Origin: a virus
Reading direction: 5' to 3' (one strand)
Length of the DNA stretch: 64,000 bases
IMG/VR virus record: IMGVR_UViG_3300012936_000005
Location: 1 to 64,000 of that record
The notes under the pieces are model-generated. The model was not told where the DNA came from and did no database searches. It worked only from the letters and a program-made list of their open reading frames with translations. Of this stretch, positions 23,144 to 32,740 are shown one piece after another (positions within the stretch are counted from its first letter, which is position 1; the number at the start of each line of letters is the position of its first letter). The translations under genes were made by a program, and so were the position numbers.

Positions 23144-24085
23144 TTATAACTTCTCTTTGATAAATTGATCTCTTTTATTTTCTTTACATACTTGTTCGCA
23201 ACGTGGTATTTTGTTTTCTGCTGTCCAACTATTTTTTATATCAGTCCAAACTTTTCCGTTCATAGCCTCAGCAATACTTACATTAGATAAGTTTATATCT
23301 GTCATATAATCTTGTTGTTCGAGTATATCTTCAAATTTATCATGCTTATGTCCACTGACAGGATACTCTAGCATTTTAGAATTTAAATGACAGCAAGGAA
23401 TTACGTTGCCCATATGATTCACAAAGATACGTTTTTGATTAGCATATTTACAGCTAATACAATTAGATTCTTCTACTTCAGTTTTTTTATGTTTTACGCC
23501 GCCTGTGTCTTTCCTATGACTTATTATAGTTTGAAATTTTACAAACCCTTCCTGCTTGGCTAGTTCTCTTGCTTCTTCTAATTGGTGTTCATTATGTTCG
23601 AAACTAATAAATTGCCAATTTGATTTTCCTCCTGCCGCGATAAATGCCCTATAGTTTTGTTGTACTTTTTTAAAGTTTGATCCTTCTCTATATCTTTCTG
23701 ATAATTCATCACTACCATCTATACCCCAAGTTACTCTGTGCGAAGACGGTAAAATGTTTGCTAATTTTTCCCACCATTTTGTTGTGCGTAAACTACCGTT
23801 AGTAGCAATATTAATATGTGCGTTCCAGTCTGCAAAATGTTCTATAATTTCGTGGAACTGAGGATGACTACAAGGCTCATCTACACTACCACAGAAATTA
23901 ATTATCTTGATATTAGGAAACATTTCTTTTTGAAACTTTTCTTTAATAGTATTAAGATCTAAATACGTCTTGTTTAAGATTTTGTCAGCATGATCAGAAA
24001 TAACACGGAAACAGCCTTTGCAACGAATATTACAAAAACTTGTAAGTTCTATGTCAATCCATTCTAGTGTATCAGTTGTTAACAT
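23144..24085 (-). CDS. Radical SAM protein (SPASM-type)
   Basis: The 313-residue product has the cluster motif C18-x3-C22-x2-C25 (CNIRCKGC). In the place of GGEP it has FCGSVDEPCSHP. An auxiliary-cluster region follows (CISC, then GNVIPCCHL and a terminal CEQVC). It resembles the three tandem CxAACPxC genes further upstream in the operon, with the shared FEHNEHQxEEA segment. The start overlaps the preceding stop (TAATG). Substrate unknown. Confidence 0.83.
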   Translation of the reverse strand: MLTTDTLEWIDIELTSFCNIRCKGCFRVISDHADKILNKTYLDLNTIKEKFQKEMFPNIKIINFCGSVDEPCSHPQFHEIIEHFADWNAHINIATNGSLRTTKWWEKLANILPSSHRVTWGIDGSDELSERYREGSNFKKVQQNYRAFIAAGGKSNWQFISFEHNEHQLEEARELAKQEGFVKFQTIISHRKDTGGVKHKKTEVEESNCISCKYANQKRIFVNHMGNVIPCCHLNSKMLEYPVSGHKHDKFEDILEQQDYMTDINLSNVSIAEAMNGKVWTDIKNSWTAENKIPRCEQVCKENKRDQFIKEKL

Positions 24086-25152
24086 TATTCAAAGCACCAC
24101 GGTATAGTTTTTTTACTATTTGTTCCTCTTTTTGCATCTAGATCTAATAGATACCTTTGCATAGTTGCATTACCCTCTTTATCAAATTTATAATCTTTAT
24201 AGAATGTTTTAAGCTCTTGTACTTTTGTTAATTGTAATACTTTCTGCACAACATGAGGCTTCAAACAATTTACAGATAGAAAATTAGGACTATAAAGTTT
24301 ATGTATATCATAAGTACCATTCCATTTTCTCCGTATCTTTGTTACTACTTTATCTACGTTTGGCAAATTCATTGCTTGTACAGTAATATTAAAACTAATA
24401 TTCATAGGATTTAGATCTACTAATTGCTGAGTATCTCGACAAAATATATCATGATGTGTAGGAAATCTAATTAATTCGTTAACAGAACCCCAGCCGTCTA
24501 TACTTACTGAAAAAGTAAGTCTTTCAAATTTTTCTAATGTTTTTAAAAAACTATCTGTGTTACTTACACCATTAGTTTGTATTTGAATTTCTGTATGCTT
24601 ACGATTCCATTCATGTTCTGATAATAACTTACAAAATCGTTGAACACCTTTCATATAAAAAGGCTCTCCACCTGCAATATATATTTTTACAGCTTTATCC
24701 TTGCATCTTTCATATACCCAATCCCAATCTAAAGACTCCCTAACCTGTCTAAATTGATCAATATTGCCTGTACGGTATTTAGAATATACATCTAAATCTT
24801 CATACCATTTACTACTATTACCAGGATTACACATGGCACATTTTAAGTTACAAGTGTTTCCAGGACGTAAATCCCAAACAATAATTCCCTTATCACCTCT
24901 AAGTAAACTCTGCTGTCGCTTACTTTCTCTACCCATAGATTCGTTCATTACACAGTCATTACATTCAGGTCTTTTCCAATCTCCTTTAAATCTTTCTCTG
25001 ACTTCATTTATATAATCATTATCTAACAATTCATTTATATCTTTTACAGTATGTTTTCCTTTTTGCTTGAAAAGACAACAAGGCGTAGTAACATAGCCGC
25101 TGTCTTTTTTTTGTATATATAAACTGTTAATTGATTCTAAACAATTATGCAT
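24085..25152 (-). CDS. Radical SAM protein with N-terminal Cys-rich (twitch-like) part
   Basis: The 355-residue product has the core motif C101-x3-C105-x2-C108 (CNLKCAMC) and AGGEPF near 161. Ahead of the core lie cysteines at 25, 26, 64 and 67 (TTPCCLF and CNDC), the pattern of a twitch-like auxiliary-cluster domain placed before the radical SAM barrel. The C-terminus ends WCFE. The same layout is seen in the genes at 26307 and 32733. Start and stop overlap the neighbours by eight bases and one base. Confidence 0.83.
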   Translation of the reverse strand: MHNCLESINSLYIQKKDSGYVTTPCCLFKQKGKHTVKDINELLDNDYINEVRERFKGDWKRPECNDCVMNESMGRESKRQQSLLRGDKGIIVWDLRPGNTCNLKCAMCNPGNSSKWYEDLDVYSKYRTGNIDQFRQVRESLDWDWVYERCKDKAVKIYIAGGEPFYMKGVQRFCKLLSEHEWNRKHTEIQIQTNGVSNTDSFLKTLEKFERLTFSVSIDGWGSVNELIRFPTHHDIFCRDTQQLVDLNPMNISFNITVQAMNLPNVDKVVTKIRRKWNGTYDIHKLYSPNFLSVNCLKPHVVQKVLQLTKVQELKTFYKDYKFDKEGNATMQRYLLDLDAKRGTNSKKTIPWCFE

Positions 25153-26317
25153 TTAACACACCAGTGTCAAAATGTGTTTTGACTGTTTGTAAATATTTTT
25201 CTTTAAATTTGCTTTTAGGAGCACACAACCCACAACCACAAGTATGCTTAGGGCAAATCATTGTTGGCATGGTTTTCGATTCTAATTTATGTTTAAGCTC
25301 TGCAATAATTTTTTGTCCTTCACTAATTTTTCCAATTGGTCCTCTAGTACCGTCAAAACGAGCTTGACAAGTTTGATGATGAAACACTTGATCAGTTTGT
25401 TGTTCAAGATGTAAAAAGAACCAGTTTACACTACAATGCCAACCTTTAAATTCACGCATGTTAACAAAATTACTTTTTTTACTTGTATCTCCAGAACTTA
25501 AACACATTTCTCTTCCGCCGCAACACGGTCTTCCTAGACTCATTCCTAATTTTTTCTTTTCGGTTGTTTTTTCGCCTACTGCACTTAACTTATCGTTGTT
25601 CAATCCTTCTTCTTTGTACTTCCAATAATTTTTAATAAAATCTAGTTGATCGTCAGTGTATTTGTGTGCAAAACTAGGTTTGCTATCAGGCTCTTCACCT
25701 ATTATTCTTGGCACATACCACACACCTAATTGATCTAACCACTTGCATAATTCTTTGCACTCGTCAAAATACTGTGCATGAAACATTACATTTACTTTGA
25801 ATCCAAAATACTTTTTACCGTTAGAATTTTTTGCGGCTTCTGATGCTGTATGGAATTGCATAATTCTATCTTTTATTTGATTTTTAAGTTTTTGATCTGC
25901 TTCAGTATGATAACTTAGTGTAACAAAACTCATCTTGTCTATAATTTGTTGAGCAATTTTAGGACCCATTGCTCCGTTGCTTGTAAGAGAGAATCCAGTG
26001 TGCCATCTATCTCTATATCTTTTGTTATATTCTTCTTTTAAGTATTCAATAAAAGGAATAAAGTTGGGGTTGACTGTAGGCTCTCCTCCTGTAAAACTTA
26101 TACTTGCTTCTTTAAAATCTCTGTACTGCATATACGTGTCCATATATTCAAATAAAAAATCAACACTAGACTTCAATTGATCTAGTGTAGCATGTGGACT
26201 AAAATTATCGTGTCTTGTTACTGGGCAGTACGTACAGTCATAATTACATCTGCGACCAAGATCCCATGAAACTTGGAATAAATTTCCTGTCAATAAATCT
26301 ACAGTATCAAAGCTCAC
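25145..26317 (-). CDS. Radical SAM protein with Cys-rich C-terminus
   Basis: The 390-residue product has C24-x3-C28-x2-C31 (CNYDCTYC) and GGEP (SFTGGEPTVNP, near 74). Its C-terminal half carries many cysteines: RPCCGGREMC, GWHCSV, then ICPKHTCGCGLCAP. This suggests one or two auxiliary iron-sulfur clusters. It shares the VSWxLGRxCNYxCxYC start with the gene at 21989. The start is GTG at 26317, with AAGGATA eight bases upstream, inside the end of the previous gene. Confidence 0.84.
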   Translation of the reverse strand: MSFDTVDLLTGNLFQVSWDLGRRCNYDCTYCPVTRHDNFSPHATLDQLKSSVDFLFEYMDTYMQYRDFKEASISFTGGEPTVNPNFIPFIEYLKEEYNKRYRDRWHTGFSLTSNGAMGPKIAQQIIDKMSFVTLSYHTEADQKLKNQIKDRIMQFHTASEAAKNSNGKKYFGFKVNVMFHAQYFDECKELCKWLDQLGVWYVPRIIGEEPDSKPSFAHKYTDDQLDFIKNYWKYKEEGLNNDKLSAVGEKTTEKKKLGMSLGRPCCGGREMCLSSGDTSKKSNFVNMREFKGWHCSVNWFFLHLEQQTDQVFHHQTCQARFDGTRGPIGKISEGQKIIAELKHKLESKTMPTMICPKHTCGCGLCAPKSKFKEKYLQTVKTHFDTGVLNA

Positions 26318-27707
26318 TGAAAATATCCTTCATTTCAGGAAAAGTTTCTGCAAAAGTATTCCCGCGTTGAGTGTCGCACCTTTTTAGAAACTCTTGCATT
26401 TCTGGCAGACGTCTACTCCAATCTTCACTTTCCATAAAATTAAGCATACCTTTTAGCCTTTTAATCCCATAGCTTGCTTGCATGAAGTCGTCTTTTTGTA
26501 CTTTACCTTTGTGCCAACTAGGAATTCCTAGTTCCCAATTTTCTTCCCACCAAGGATAAAATTCTTCATATTTCTTACGGCACTCAGCCTTAAACCAATT
26601 AGGCAAAACTTTTACATTTAAGTGCGGTGGATGATATACAAAGTGATAATTCACTCCTCCTGCACCAAATGGCCACATGTTAATTTTTTTAAATCCTTGT
26701 GTCAGTTTCCATTTTATAAAATCGGGTATATAGTAAATGTTGAGTGCTTGTACTGCACAAGCCACAGTAACTTCAGTGTTGTTAGGTGTATCATTATCTA
26801 GTATATGAAAAACTTCTTCCTGTCTTTTCCATTTACTAGGATAACGAATATATTCATTCATTTCTTTTATGCTATCAATGCTGTAATGAAAACGAACTAA
26901 TTTAAAATGTTTCCATAGGTCAAACAAATCTTCGCGCCATTCAACTCCATTACTATTATACCTAAGCTCTAAATTTTTAGCATATCCCATTTTAATAGCA
27001 TGTTCAAGTATTTCATAATGTTCTTCAATAATTAAACTTTCGCCACCAGCAAAATATATCTGTTGCATACTTGGCATCTGCTCGTAAAATTGTTTCCAGA
27101 ATGTAGGATTTTGTTTGTGCCAATTATAACTACTTCCATTTGTACTACCTTTGTCTTGCCACTGCATTGTTTCTTTTAGTGATTCATTTTTTACTGCCGG
27201 AAACATTGCTTTCCAATCTTTAATCCAACCTGAACTATCGTGAGGTGAACACATTACACAAGCAAGTTGACACTTGGTTCCAAATCGTAAATCAATATAT
27301 GCTAACTGAGGAGGTACGCTACCATCTTCTTTTGTGTTCTCTAAAAGATTATCTACATCAACACGCTCACTCCAATATGCTGTTTCCCACATACGTTTAC
27401 TGTTATGACCAGCCGCTTCTTCTTTGAAACATTTTATACAACTAGGTGGTACTTCTCCGTTCAGCATTTGTTTACGTACATTACGCATATATGTACTGTT
27501 CCATGCTGTTTCAAAATCACTTACATTAAGATTATTAGGACGTCCTTCTTCATCTTTAAGAATTCCAACTTGGCCGCCATGCTCTTTGTCATTAGTTGGT
27601 CCTACAGAACTTGCGTTCGCTGTACAACAAACTCTCATACTTCCGTCTGGTCTTGTGCTTAGGTGTACCCACGGTAGGATACAAAATGTATCTGAAACTT
27701 TACTCAT
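26307..27707 (-). CDS. Large radical SAM protein with N-terminal twitch-like domain
   Basis: The 466-residue product begins FCILPWVHLSTRPDGSMRVCC (8-28) and has CIKC at 90-93, a twitch-type Cys arrangement ahead of the core motif C146-x3-C150-x2-C153 (TKCQLACVMCSPHDSS). AGGES replaces GGEP near 230. The N-terminal arrangement is typical of twitch-domain radical SAM proteins. It starts eight bases after the preceding stop, one of the few real gaps in the arm. Substrate unknown. Confidence 0.84.
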   Translation of the reverse strand: MSKVSDTFCILPWVHLSTRPDGSMRVCCTANASSVGPTNDKEHGGQVGILKDEEGRPNNLNVSDFETAWNSTYMRNVRKQMLNGEVPPSCIKCFKEEAAGHNSKRMWETAYWSERVDVDNLLENTKEDGSVPPQLAYIDLRFGTKCQLACVMCSPHDSSGWIKDWKAMFPAVKNESLKETMQWQDKGSTNGSSYNWHKQNPTFWKQFYEQMPSMQQIYFAGGESLIIEEHYEILEHAIKMGYAKNLELRYNSNGVEWREDLFDLWKHFKLVRFHYSIDSIKEMNEYIRYPSKWKRQEEVFHILDNDTPNNTEVTVACAVQALNIYYIPDFIKWKLTQGFKKINMWPFGAGGVNYHFVYHPPHLNVKVLPNWFKAECRKKYEEFYPWWEENWELGIPSWHKGKVQKDDFMQASYGIKRLKGMLNFMESEDWSRRLPEMQEFLKRCDTQRGNTFAETFPEMKDIFSEL

Positions 27708-27715
27708 ATATGTAC

Positions 27716-28741
27716 TTATCGTGTTATAGTGGTGGTTAATTGATGTACTGGCTCAAATCGTTGTGTAGAAATCTTATTTTCTTTGCAATTTTCTATACAC
27801 TTAGGAAAAATTCCGCTTTTAATATTATAGAATATATTAGTATACCATTCACTATCAAATATATCCTGTATGCTGTTTGAACCGTTTAATCTATGATGTT
27901 CAGAGCCATTTTCTTTGCTGTAAAGATCCCATAAATCTTTGAATCCGCTTTTTGTTCCCCACCAACAACACGGTACAACATATCCTTGATGCGTAATATA
28001 TAAACCTTGATCATCTATTTTACTACTGATGCATTTTGGTAAAACTTTAGGCAACACGTCAAAAGTTTCTCCTTTTGGATCTTTTTTATGTTGACTGTTC
28101 TCTCCAAAGTTTTTACGTGGGCTACCAATAAATTTAACTCTATGAAATCCTTCTTTTTTTGCTATGTCTTCTATTAAGTTAGCTTGGTGTTCATTGTGAG
28201 CAAAGAAAATAAATTGCCATATTGCACAGCCGCCGGCCGCAATATATGATCTAAAATTATTTTGTGTTTTTTTCCAGTCAACATTTACTCTGTAAATATG
28301 GTTAGTATCTTCAAGACCATCTAAACCAAAATTAACATGTAATCGCCAATTATACTTCTTTGAAAGTTGTCCTAATTCTTTCCAGAATTCTGTATTACGT
28401 GTTCCGCCATTAGTAGAAACAGTAATTTTTGGTTTGCTAGGAAATAATTTATCATTTTCGAAAATCCATTTTATAATATCTAATAAGTCTGGATTAGTAG
28501 TAGCTTCGTCATAATTACCACACATATGAATAAGTCTTAGATCAGTCCATACATCTTTGGATACCCAACTTTTAAATTTTTCTAAACTGACGTATGTGTC
28601 ATTTATAGTAATCCTATAGTCCATATCTGCCGACCAGTCACTTACAACTGCTCTTGCACAGGCAGGACATGCGGCATTGCAATAATTTGACATTTCTATT
28701 TGTAATTTTGTTTGATTTTTAACAGGTATTTGCCAACTCAT
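27716..28741 (-). CDS. Radical SAM protein, first paralog of a tandem trio
   Basis: The 341-residue product has C21-x3-C25-x2-C28 (CNAACPACAR), CGNYDEATTNP in the place of GGEP, the shared FxxHNEHQANLIEDIAKKEGF segment, and an auxiliary region with CISS, VPCCWWG and CIENC. It is closely similar in layout to the next two genes upstream. The start overlaps the preceding stop by four bases (ATGA). Tandem duplication with retained cysteines suggests related but separate target sites. Confidence 0.84.
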   Translation of the reverse strand: MSWQIPVKNQTKLQIEMSNYCNAACPACARAVVSDWSADMDYRITINDTYVSLEKFKSWVSKDVWTDLRLIHMCGNYDEATTNPDLLDIIKWIFENDKLFPSKPKITVSTNGGTRNTEFWKELGQLSKKYNWRLHVNFGLDGLEDTNHIYRVNVDWKKTQNNFRSYIAAGGCAIWQFIFFAHNEHQANLIEDIAKKEGFHRVKFIGSPRKNFGENSQHKKDPKGETFDVLPKVLPKCISSKIDDQGLYITHQGYVVPCCWWGTKSGFKDLWDLYSKENGSEHHRLNGSNSIQDIFDSEWYTNIFYNIKSGIFPKCIENCKENKISTQRFEPVHQLTTTITR

Positions 28742-29784
28742 TTTTGTTCTACCTGTACATTCTGATATGCTTTATGTGATGCACACGTTCTAATACATCT
28801 TCTCAAATGTTTATTGTGTGATGGATTCCAGCTTTCTTCTAAAACTTTTTCATAGTAAGGATGTTGCATAATCTGTTCTATACTATTTAATCTAAGACTA
28901 TTCCAGCCTGTTTGAAATTCACTTAGTTTTTCTAGAATATTTTCTTTATTTTTAAATGCACTATCCCACAAAAAACAGCATGGCCACATTTCCTGTTTAG
29001 CACTTATAAATATTTCTCCTTCATGCACATACTTGCAAACTATGGTGTCAATAACTTTTTTATCTATTTGATTGTTTTGCATAAGACTATCTAATTTGTA
29101 AACTTCTTCTCTGCGATCATGTTGTTTATTACCTGTTGTGGTTATTACCTTTTTTTCTTTGTTACTTTTCTTTCCTATTTCTGCCACCCAATTATAGTAA
29201 CTATTACGCATGCCTGTTCTAATAAAAAATTTTAATCCTAATTTTTCTGCGTGTGCTTTTGCCGCTTCTATTTCTTGTTCATTATGATCAAATACAATAA
29301 AAGTCCATTTATTTTTATTAAATTCTCCTTTGTAACTATTTTCTGCATATGCTTCAAGATTTCTTTCAATAACATTAAATTTAGTATTAACTCTGTAAAT
29401 ATGATTTGTTTCTCTGTGTCCATCGATACATGCTTGCAAAATAAAATTCTTGTGATATTTCTTGCTTAGTAATCCTAAATCATACCATATGCTCTTTGTA
29501 CCTACACCAGTATTGGTGCTAATAGTTACTATCGCACCGTTTGATAACAAATATTCAGTGATATCAATGACTTGAGGATGTATCATAGGATCTCCTAATA
29601 CTCCGCAAAGTCTAATATCTTTACCATCAATATGTTTTTTAGTAGGTAATATACGTTTTAGATCATCAAGAGAAAAATCTACCACTTCTAGTATATCTCT
29701 ATTAAGTGTCCTTGCACAACCAGGACAAGCGGCATTACAGTCACTTGTAATTTCTAATTCAATTTTTTTAATTCTGTCTATCAT
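28738..29784 (-). CDS. Radical SAM protein, second paralog of a tandem trio
   Basis: The 348-residue product has C16-x3-C20-x2-C23 (CNAACPGCAR), CGVLGDPMIHP for the GGEP region, FDHNEQEIEAAKAHAEKLG, and a C-terminal region with IVCKY, WPCCFLW and CIRTCASH. The order of elements is the same as in its neighbours. It is joined by ATGA overlaps on both sides. The trio is probably translated as a coupled unit. Substrate unknown. Confidence 0.84.
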   Translation of the reverse strand: MIDRIKKIELEITSDCNAACPGCARTLNRDILEVVDFSLDDLKRILPTKKHIDGKDIRLCGVLGDPMIHPQVIDITEYLLSNGAIVTISTNTGVGTKSIWYDLGLLSKKYHKNFILQACIDGHRETNHIYRVNTKFNVIERNLEAYAENSYKGEFNKNKWTFIVFDHNEQEIEAAKAHAEKLGLKFFIRTGMRNSYYNWVAEIGKKSNKEKKVITTTGNKQHDRREEVYKLDSLMQNNQIDKKVIDTIVCKYVHEGEIFISAKQEMWPCCFLWDSAFKNKENILEKLSEFQTGWNSLRLNSIEQIMQHPYYEKVLEESWNPSHNKHLRRCIRTCASHKAYQNVQVEQK

Positions 29785-30848
29785 TTGAACTGCTCTGCAA
29801 ACGGGTCAAACTCTGCACCACACTTCATAGCACAAACTTTTAATTTTCCTTCTCCGCAAGTTGGCTTCGACCAACTATCTTGTATTGTGTTAAATATACC
29901 TGTCTCAAAAACTTTATCTAATCCAGAACGTGCATCTAATGCATTTTTGTTAGGAATAAAGTCCCATATTTGTTCTACTTTAGGATCTTTATGCCACCAC
30001 TTGTACATGCGTCCTGCTGTCCAACAACAAGGCAAAGCTAAACCTTCTGCTGTTATATATAAACTATTTTCTTTTTTAACTTTACATATAATAGGAGCCG
30101 CATCATAATATGCATCCATACTACCATATTTTTTAATAATAATGTCTTGTTTTTGTAATGCTTTATTTTGATATTTTTTATCAGGTTTTCTTAATTGTGT
30201 TGTTTCTTTACCTTTCTTATCAACTGCTTGATGTGATTCTTTTTTCTTACTATCTTGTGTAATAAAACGTCCTGTCTTTTTTGCAGTAAATTTTTCAAAA
30301 CCTTTTTGCTTACTTAATTTTTCTGCTTCTTCTACTTGATGTTGATTGTGTTCAAAAATTAAAAAGTCCCAACGAGCTCGACCGCCTGCTTCTATAAAAG
30401 CGTCCATACTACGCTCTACATTGTTCCAGTTAACGCCTTGGCGATATAAATGATTAGTATCACGAAGACCATCAACGCTAAAAATAACAGACCCCATCCG
30501 ACCAAAAATTGTTGCCAGGTTGCTCCACCATACTTCATCTCTTGCTCCTGCATTTGTATTCATACTTAGCCACATGTTTTTATTGTGTTCTCTAAAGTAT
30601 GCAAATATTTCTAATGTATCTCGTGCAACAATAGGGTCACCTAGATTGCCACACATATACATAGTGTCAAGTTGCTTGATAAATTTAGGAGAAAATATCT
30701 TCTTACAATCTTCTAATGACAATTCATCTAAATTAATATGTGGATTTACACCTTGACCGTTACAATTTCTATCACACATAGGACAAGCCGCCTGGCAATT
30801 TTGTGTTACCTCTAGATGTATAGTTTTTATGTCTTTGTAAAAATACAC
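29781..30848 (-). CDS. Radical SAM protein, third paralog of a tandem trio
   Basis: The 355-residue product has C18-x3-C22-x2-C25 (CQAACPMCDRNC), CGNLGDPIVAR, FEHNQHQVEEAEKLSKQKGF and an auxiliary region with IICKVKK, LPCCWTAG and VCAMKC. A Lys/Gln-rich insert (about 195-245) is longer than in the other two copies. The start is GTG at 30848, overlapping the TAG of the kinase-like gene; AAGGG lies 11 bases before it. Confidence 0.83.
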   Translation of the reverse strand: MYFYKDIKTIHLEVTQNCQAACPMCDRNCNGQGVNPHINLDELSLEDCKKIFSPKFIKQLDTMYMCGNLGDPIVARDTLEIFAYFREHNKNMWLSMNTNAGARDEVWWSNLATIFGRMGSVIFSVDGLRDTNHLYRQGVNWNNVERSMDAFIEAGGRARWDFLIFEHNQHQVEEAEKLSKQKGFEKFTAKKTGRFITQDSKKKESHQAVDKKGKETTQLRKPDKKYQNKALQKQDIIIKKYGSMDAYYDAAPIICKVKKENSLYITAEGLALPCCWTAGRMYKWWHKDPKVEQIWDFIPNKNALDARSGLDKVFETGIFNTIQDSWSKPTCGEGKLKVCAMKCGAEFDPFAEQFK

Positions 30849-31369
30849 TATGTTAGTACCCTTTGCATTGATAAAACTATTTTTAATTGTGATGTATAAA
30901 ATGCATCTACTCCATGATATCCGTTAGCTATATACCATGCGTCAGCATCTAAATATTTGAAGTGTAATCCGTTTTTGTTTTTAATTACTGCTATATTTTT
31001 TAAATGTGCATCTTGATTAACAAAAAATCTGTTATCGTTCCATTCACTACTTAATCCCATTGATGCTGTCCATGTATGATTAATACATTTGAACAGTCTT
31101 ATATAATCTGCTTTAGTTAAGACTTTACTCTTATGCGGTTCTAATAGTTTGTACAAATCTGTTTCGATGCCCTCTAAATATTCCATTGAGTATGTATGCT
31201 CATCTATTAAATCTATTATCTTTACAATATGAGGAGTTCTATTTTGCAGATTTTTATAACAACGAAACCATTCTTTAGTAAGTGGCTTTCTTTTTAGAGT
31301 CTTAATTAAAATATTATTTTTAGTATCATGTACTATCCTAGATACATCTGTGTTCCATATTTCTTTCAT
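30848..31369 (-). CDS. Small kinase-like phosphotransferase
   Basis: The 173-residue product resembles small kinase-fold phosphotransferases: hinge-like MEYLEG (62-67), catalytic loop NQDAHLKN (118-125, with D120 and N125) and the metal-binding LDAD (140-143). The first residue of the loop is Asn where the plus-strand gene at 12140 has His. It is coupled by TAATG to the methyltransferase upstream. It could phosphorylate a sugar or a protein side chain; this is not resolved. Confidence 0.7.
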   Translation of the reverse strand: MKEIWNTDVSRIVHDTKNNILIKTLKRKPLTKEWFRCYKNLQNRTPHIVKIIDLIDEHTYSMEYLEGIETDLYKLLEPHKSKVLTKADYIRLFKCINHTWTASMGLSSEWNDNRFFVNQDAHLKNIAVIKNKNGLHFKYLDADAWYIANGYHGVDAFYTSQLKIVLSMQRVLT

Positions 31370-32067
31370 TATTTTACGCCAATTCTCATAAATCTATTAT
31401 ACTTTGGCAACTCTAAGGATCCTGAATAAAAGCAGTCCATCATTGGAGATTGTTCTTTAAATTCCAAAGGATTTTTTACACAATTTACGTGATCCTTCAC
31501 ATCGAAAAAATTGTTAGATTGTAAAACAACTAAGGTACCATTTGGTATTTTTTCATACCACTTATTAAATTCTTTGATATGTTCACAACTTGTATTGATC
31601 ACAGTATCAGGACAATCTGTTATATCTCTACTCATTCTGTTATTAGCTTTGCTCCAAGTTTGCCAAGTATGTTTATTATAATCAATATCCATTATATCTT
31701 GCGTTATTGCTTTGAATTGCCAATCTTTTTTTACTTGATTGCGATTTATTGTATCTGCTATTTCTAAACAACTATCGTCTATGTCAAAACTTCTAATTTT
31801 ATCTATTGAGCAACGACTTCTAAACAACATGGCCGCAAGTGTAGCATACCAACCAGCACACAAAAATACAGTTCCTAATGGCACATCAATATCTTCTAAA
31901 GTGTTAACTAACCATCTTTTGCTTTTAAGTTGTCCCCAACTTAAAGCATCTGTCAAATCAGCTTTATGATTATCCACAGCATTACGCAAATTATTGAATA
32001 TAGGATTGTCAGTTAGAACTAACATCCTTCCAAAAATATCGTTATCGTCTTTCCAATTAATGCTCAT
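31369..32067 (-). CDS. Class I SAM-dependent methyltransferase-like protein
   Basis: The 232-residue product has a SAM-binding-like strand and loop, GTVFLCAGWYATLAAMLF (about 67-84), followed about 20 residues later by FDIDDSCLEIAD, where the acidic residue would hold the ribose, and later DTVINTSCEHI. The loop is atypical, with AGWYA for the usual GxGxG. ATG at 32067 is used rather than the TTG one codon earlier. It lies between a glycosyltransferase-like gene and a kinase-like gene. Confidence 0.68.
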   Translation of the reverse strand: MSINWKDDNDIFGRMLVLTDNPIFNNLRNAVDNHKADLTDALSWGQLKSKRWLVNTLEDIDVPLGTVFLCAGWYATLAAMLFRSRCSIDKIRSFDIDDSCLEIADTINRNQVKKDWQFKAITQDIMDIDYNKHTWQTWSKANNRMSRDITDCPDTVINTSCEHIKEFNKWYEKIPNGTLVVLQSNNFFDVKDHVNCVKNPLEFKEQSPMMDCFYSGSLELPKYNRFMRIGVK

Positions 32068-32740
32068 CAAACTTTTTCCTTAGCCATTCAAAATCATTTA
32101 TTAACCCAAGATCAGCCCCGCTAGAAAGGCCAAACTGCATACCATCCCTAGCACCTCTAATCGCAAATTCACCAAACTCTCTATCGTGTCCCACGGTTGT
32201 CCAAGTTTTAAGTCTTCCATTTGTTTCTTGCTCCTTTTGTCTATCTATTGTTTTACTTGATAGTTTAGCACATTCTCTAAAAGCACTTTTCCAAGTATTA
32301 AAAGGATCTGTGTTGAATGCTGTTATATTACTTACTTCGTTCATAACTTTAAATTTATCACTTATGCTTGTAGTCATATCGTTAGTATTTGTATCCATAT
32401 TTTTTGTTAATGTAGTTGGAAATAATTTTACACCTCCATAACCATAAACAAGATCATTAATTGGATTCATACATCTGTATACATGAACTAGATCCTTTTC
32501 TTCTGTAGTGTATCCAAAATTAAATTCATCTACAATTACAGCATCTCCATCAACTACATAAAAGTAACTTGAGTTTGCAAGTTTGGCCGCTTCTACATGT
32601 GCGTTATGAATGCCTTTAACATCTTTTACACGTTTTACTCTATCACCAAATACTCCGACAGTATTGAATCTTGAATAAAGATTGTTATAATTTTCTTCTG
32701 CATTTGGTTCGTGATAGCTTATAAAAATAATATCATACAT
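32057..32740 (-). CDS. Glycosyltransferase-like protein (paralog of gene at 34100)
   Basis: The 227-residue product starts MYDIIFISYHEPNAEENYNN and has YVVDGDAVI (62-69), a DxD-type metal and nucleotide-sugar site (D64-x-D66). The beginning ISYxEPNAExNY and the DGD element are shared with the gene at 34100. The C-terminal half (FGEFAIRGARDG) is also similar. No family number can be given. A GT-A fold is inferred from the DGD site and strand order. Confidence 0.65.
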   Translation of the reverse strand: MYDIIFISYHEPNAEENYNNLYSRFNTVGVFGDRVKRVKDVKGIHNAHVEAAKLANSSYFYVVDGDAVIVDEFNFGYTTEEKDLVHVYRCMNPINDLVYGYGGVKLFPTTLTKNMDTNTNDMTTSISDKFKVMNEVSNITAFNTDPFNTWKSAFRECAKLSSKTIDRQKEQETNGRLKTWTTVGHDREFGEFAIRGARDGMQFGLSSGADLGLINDFEWLRKKFDEH

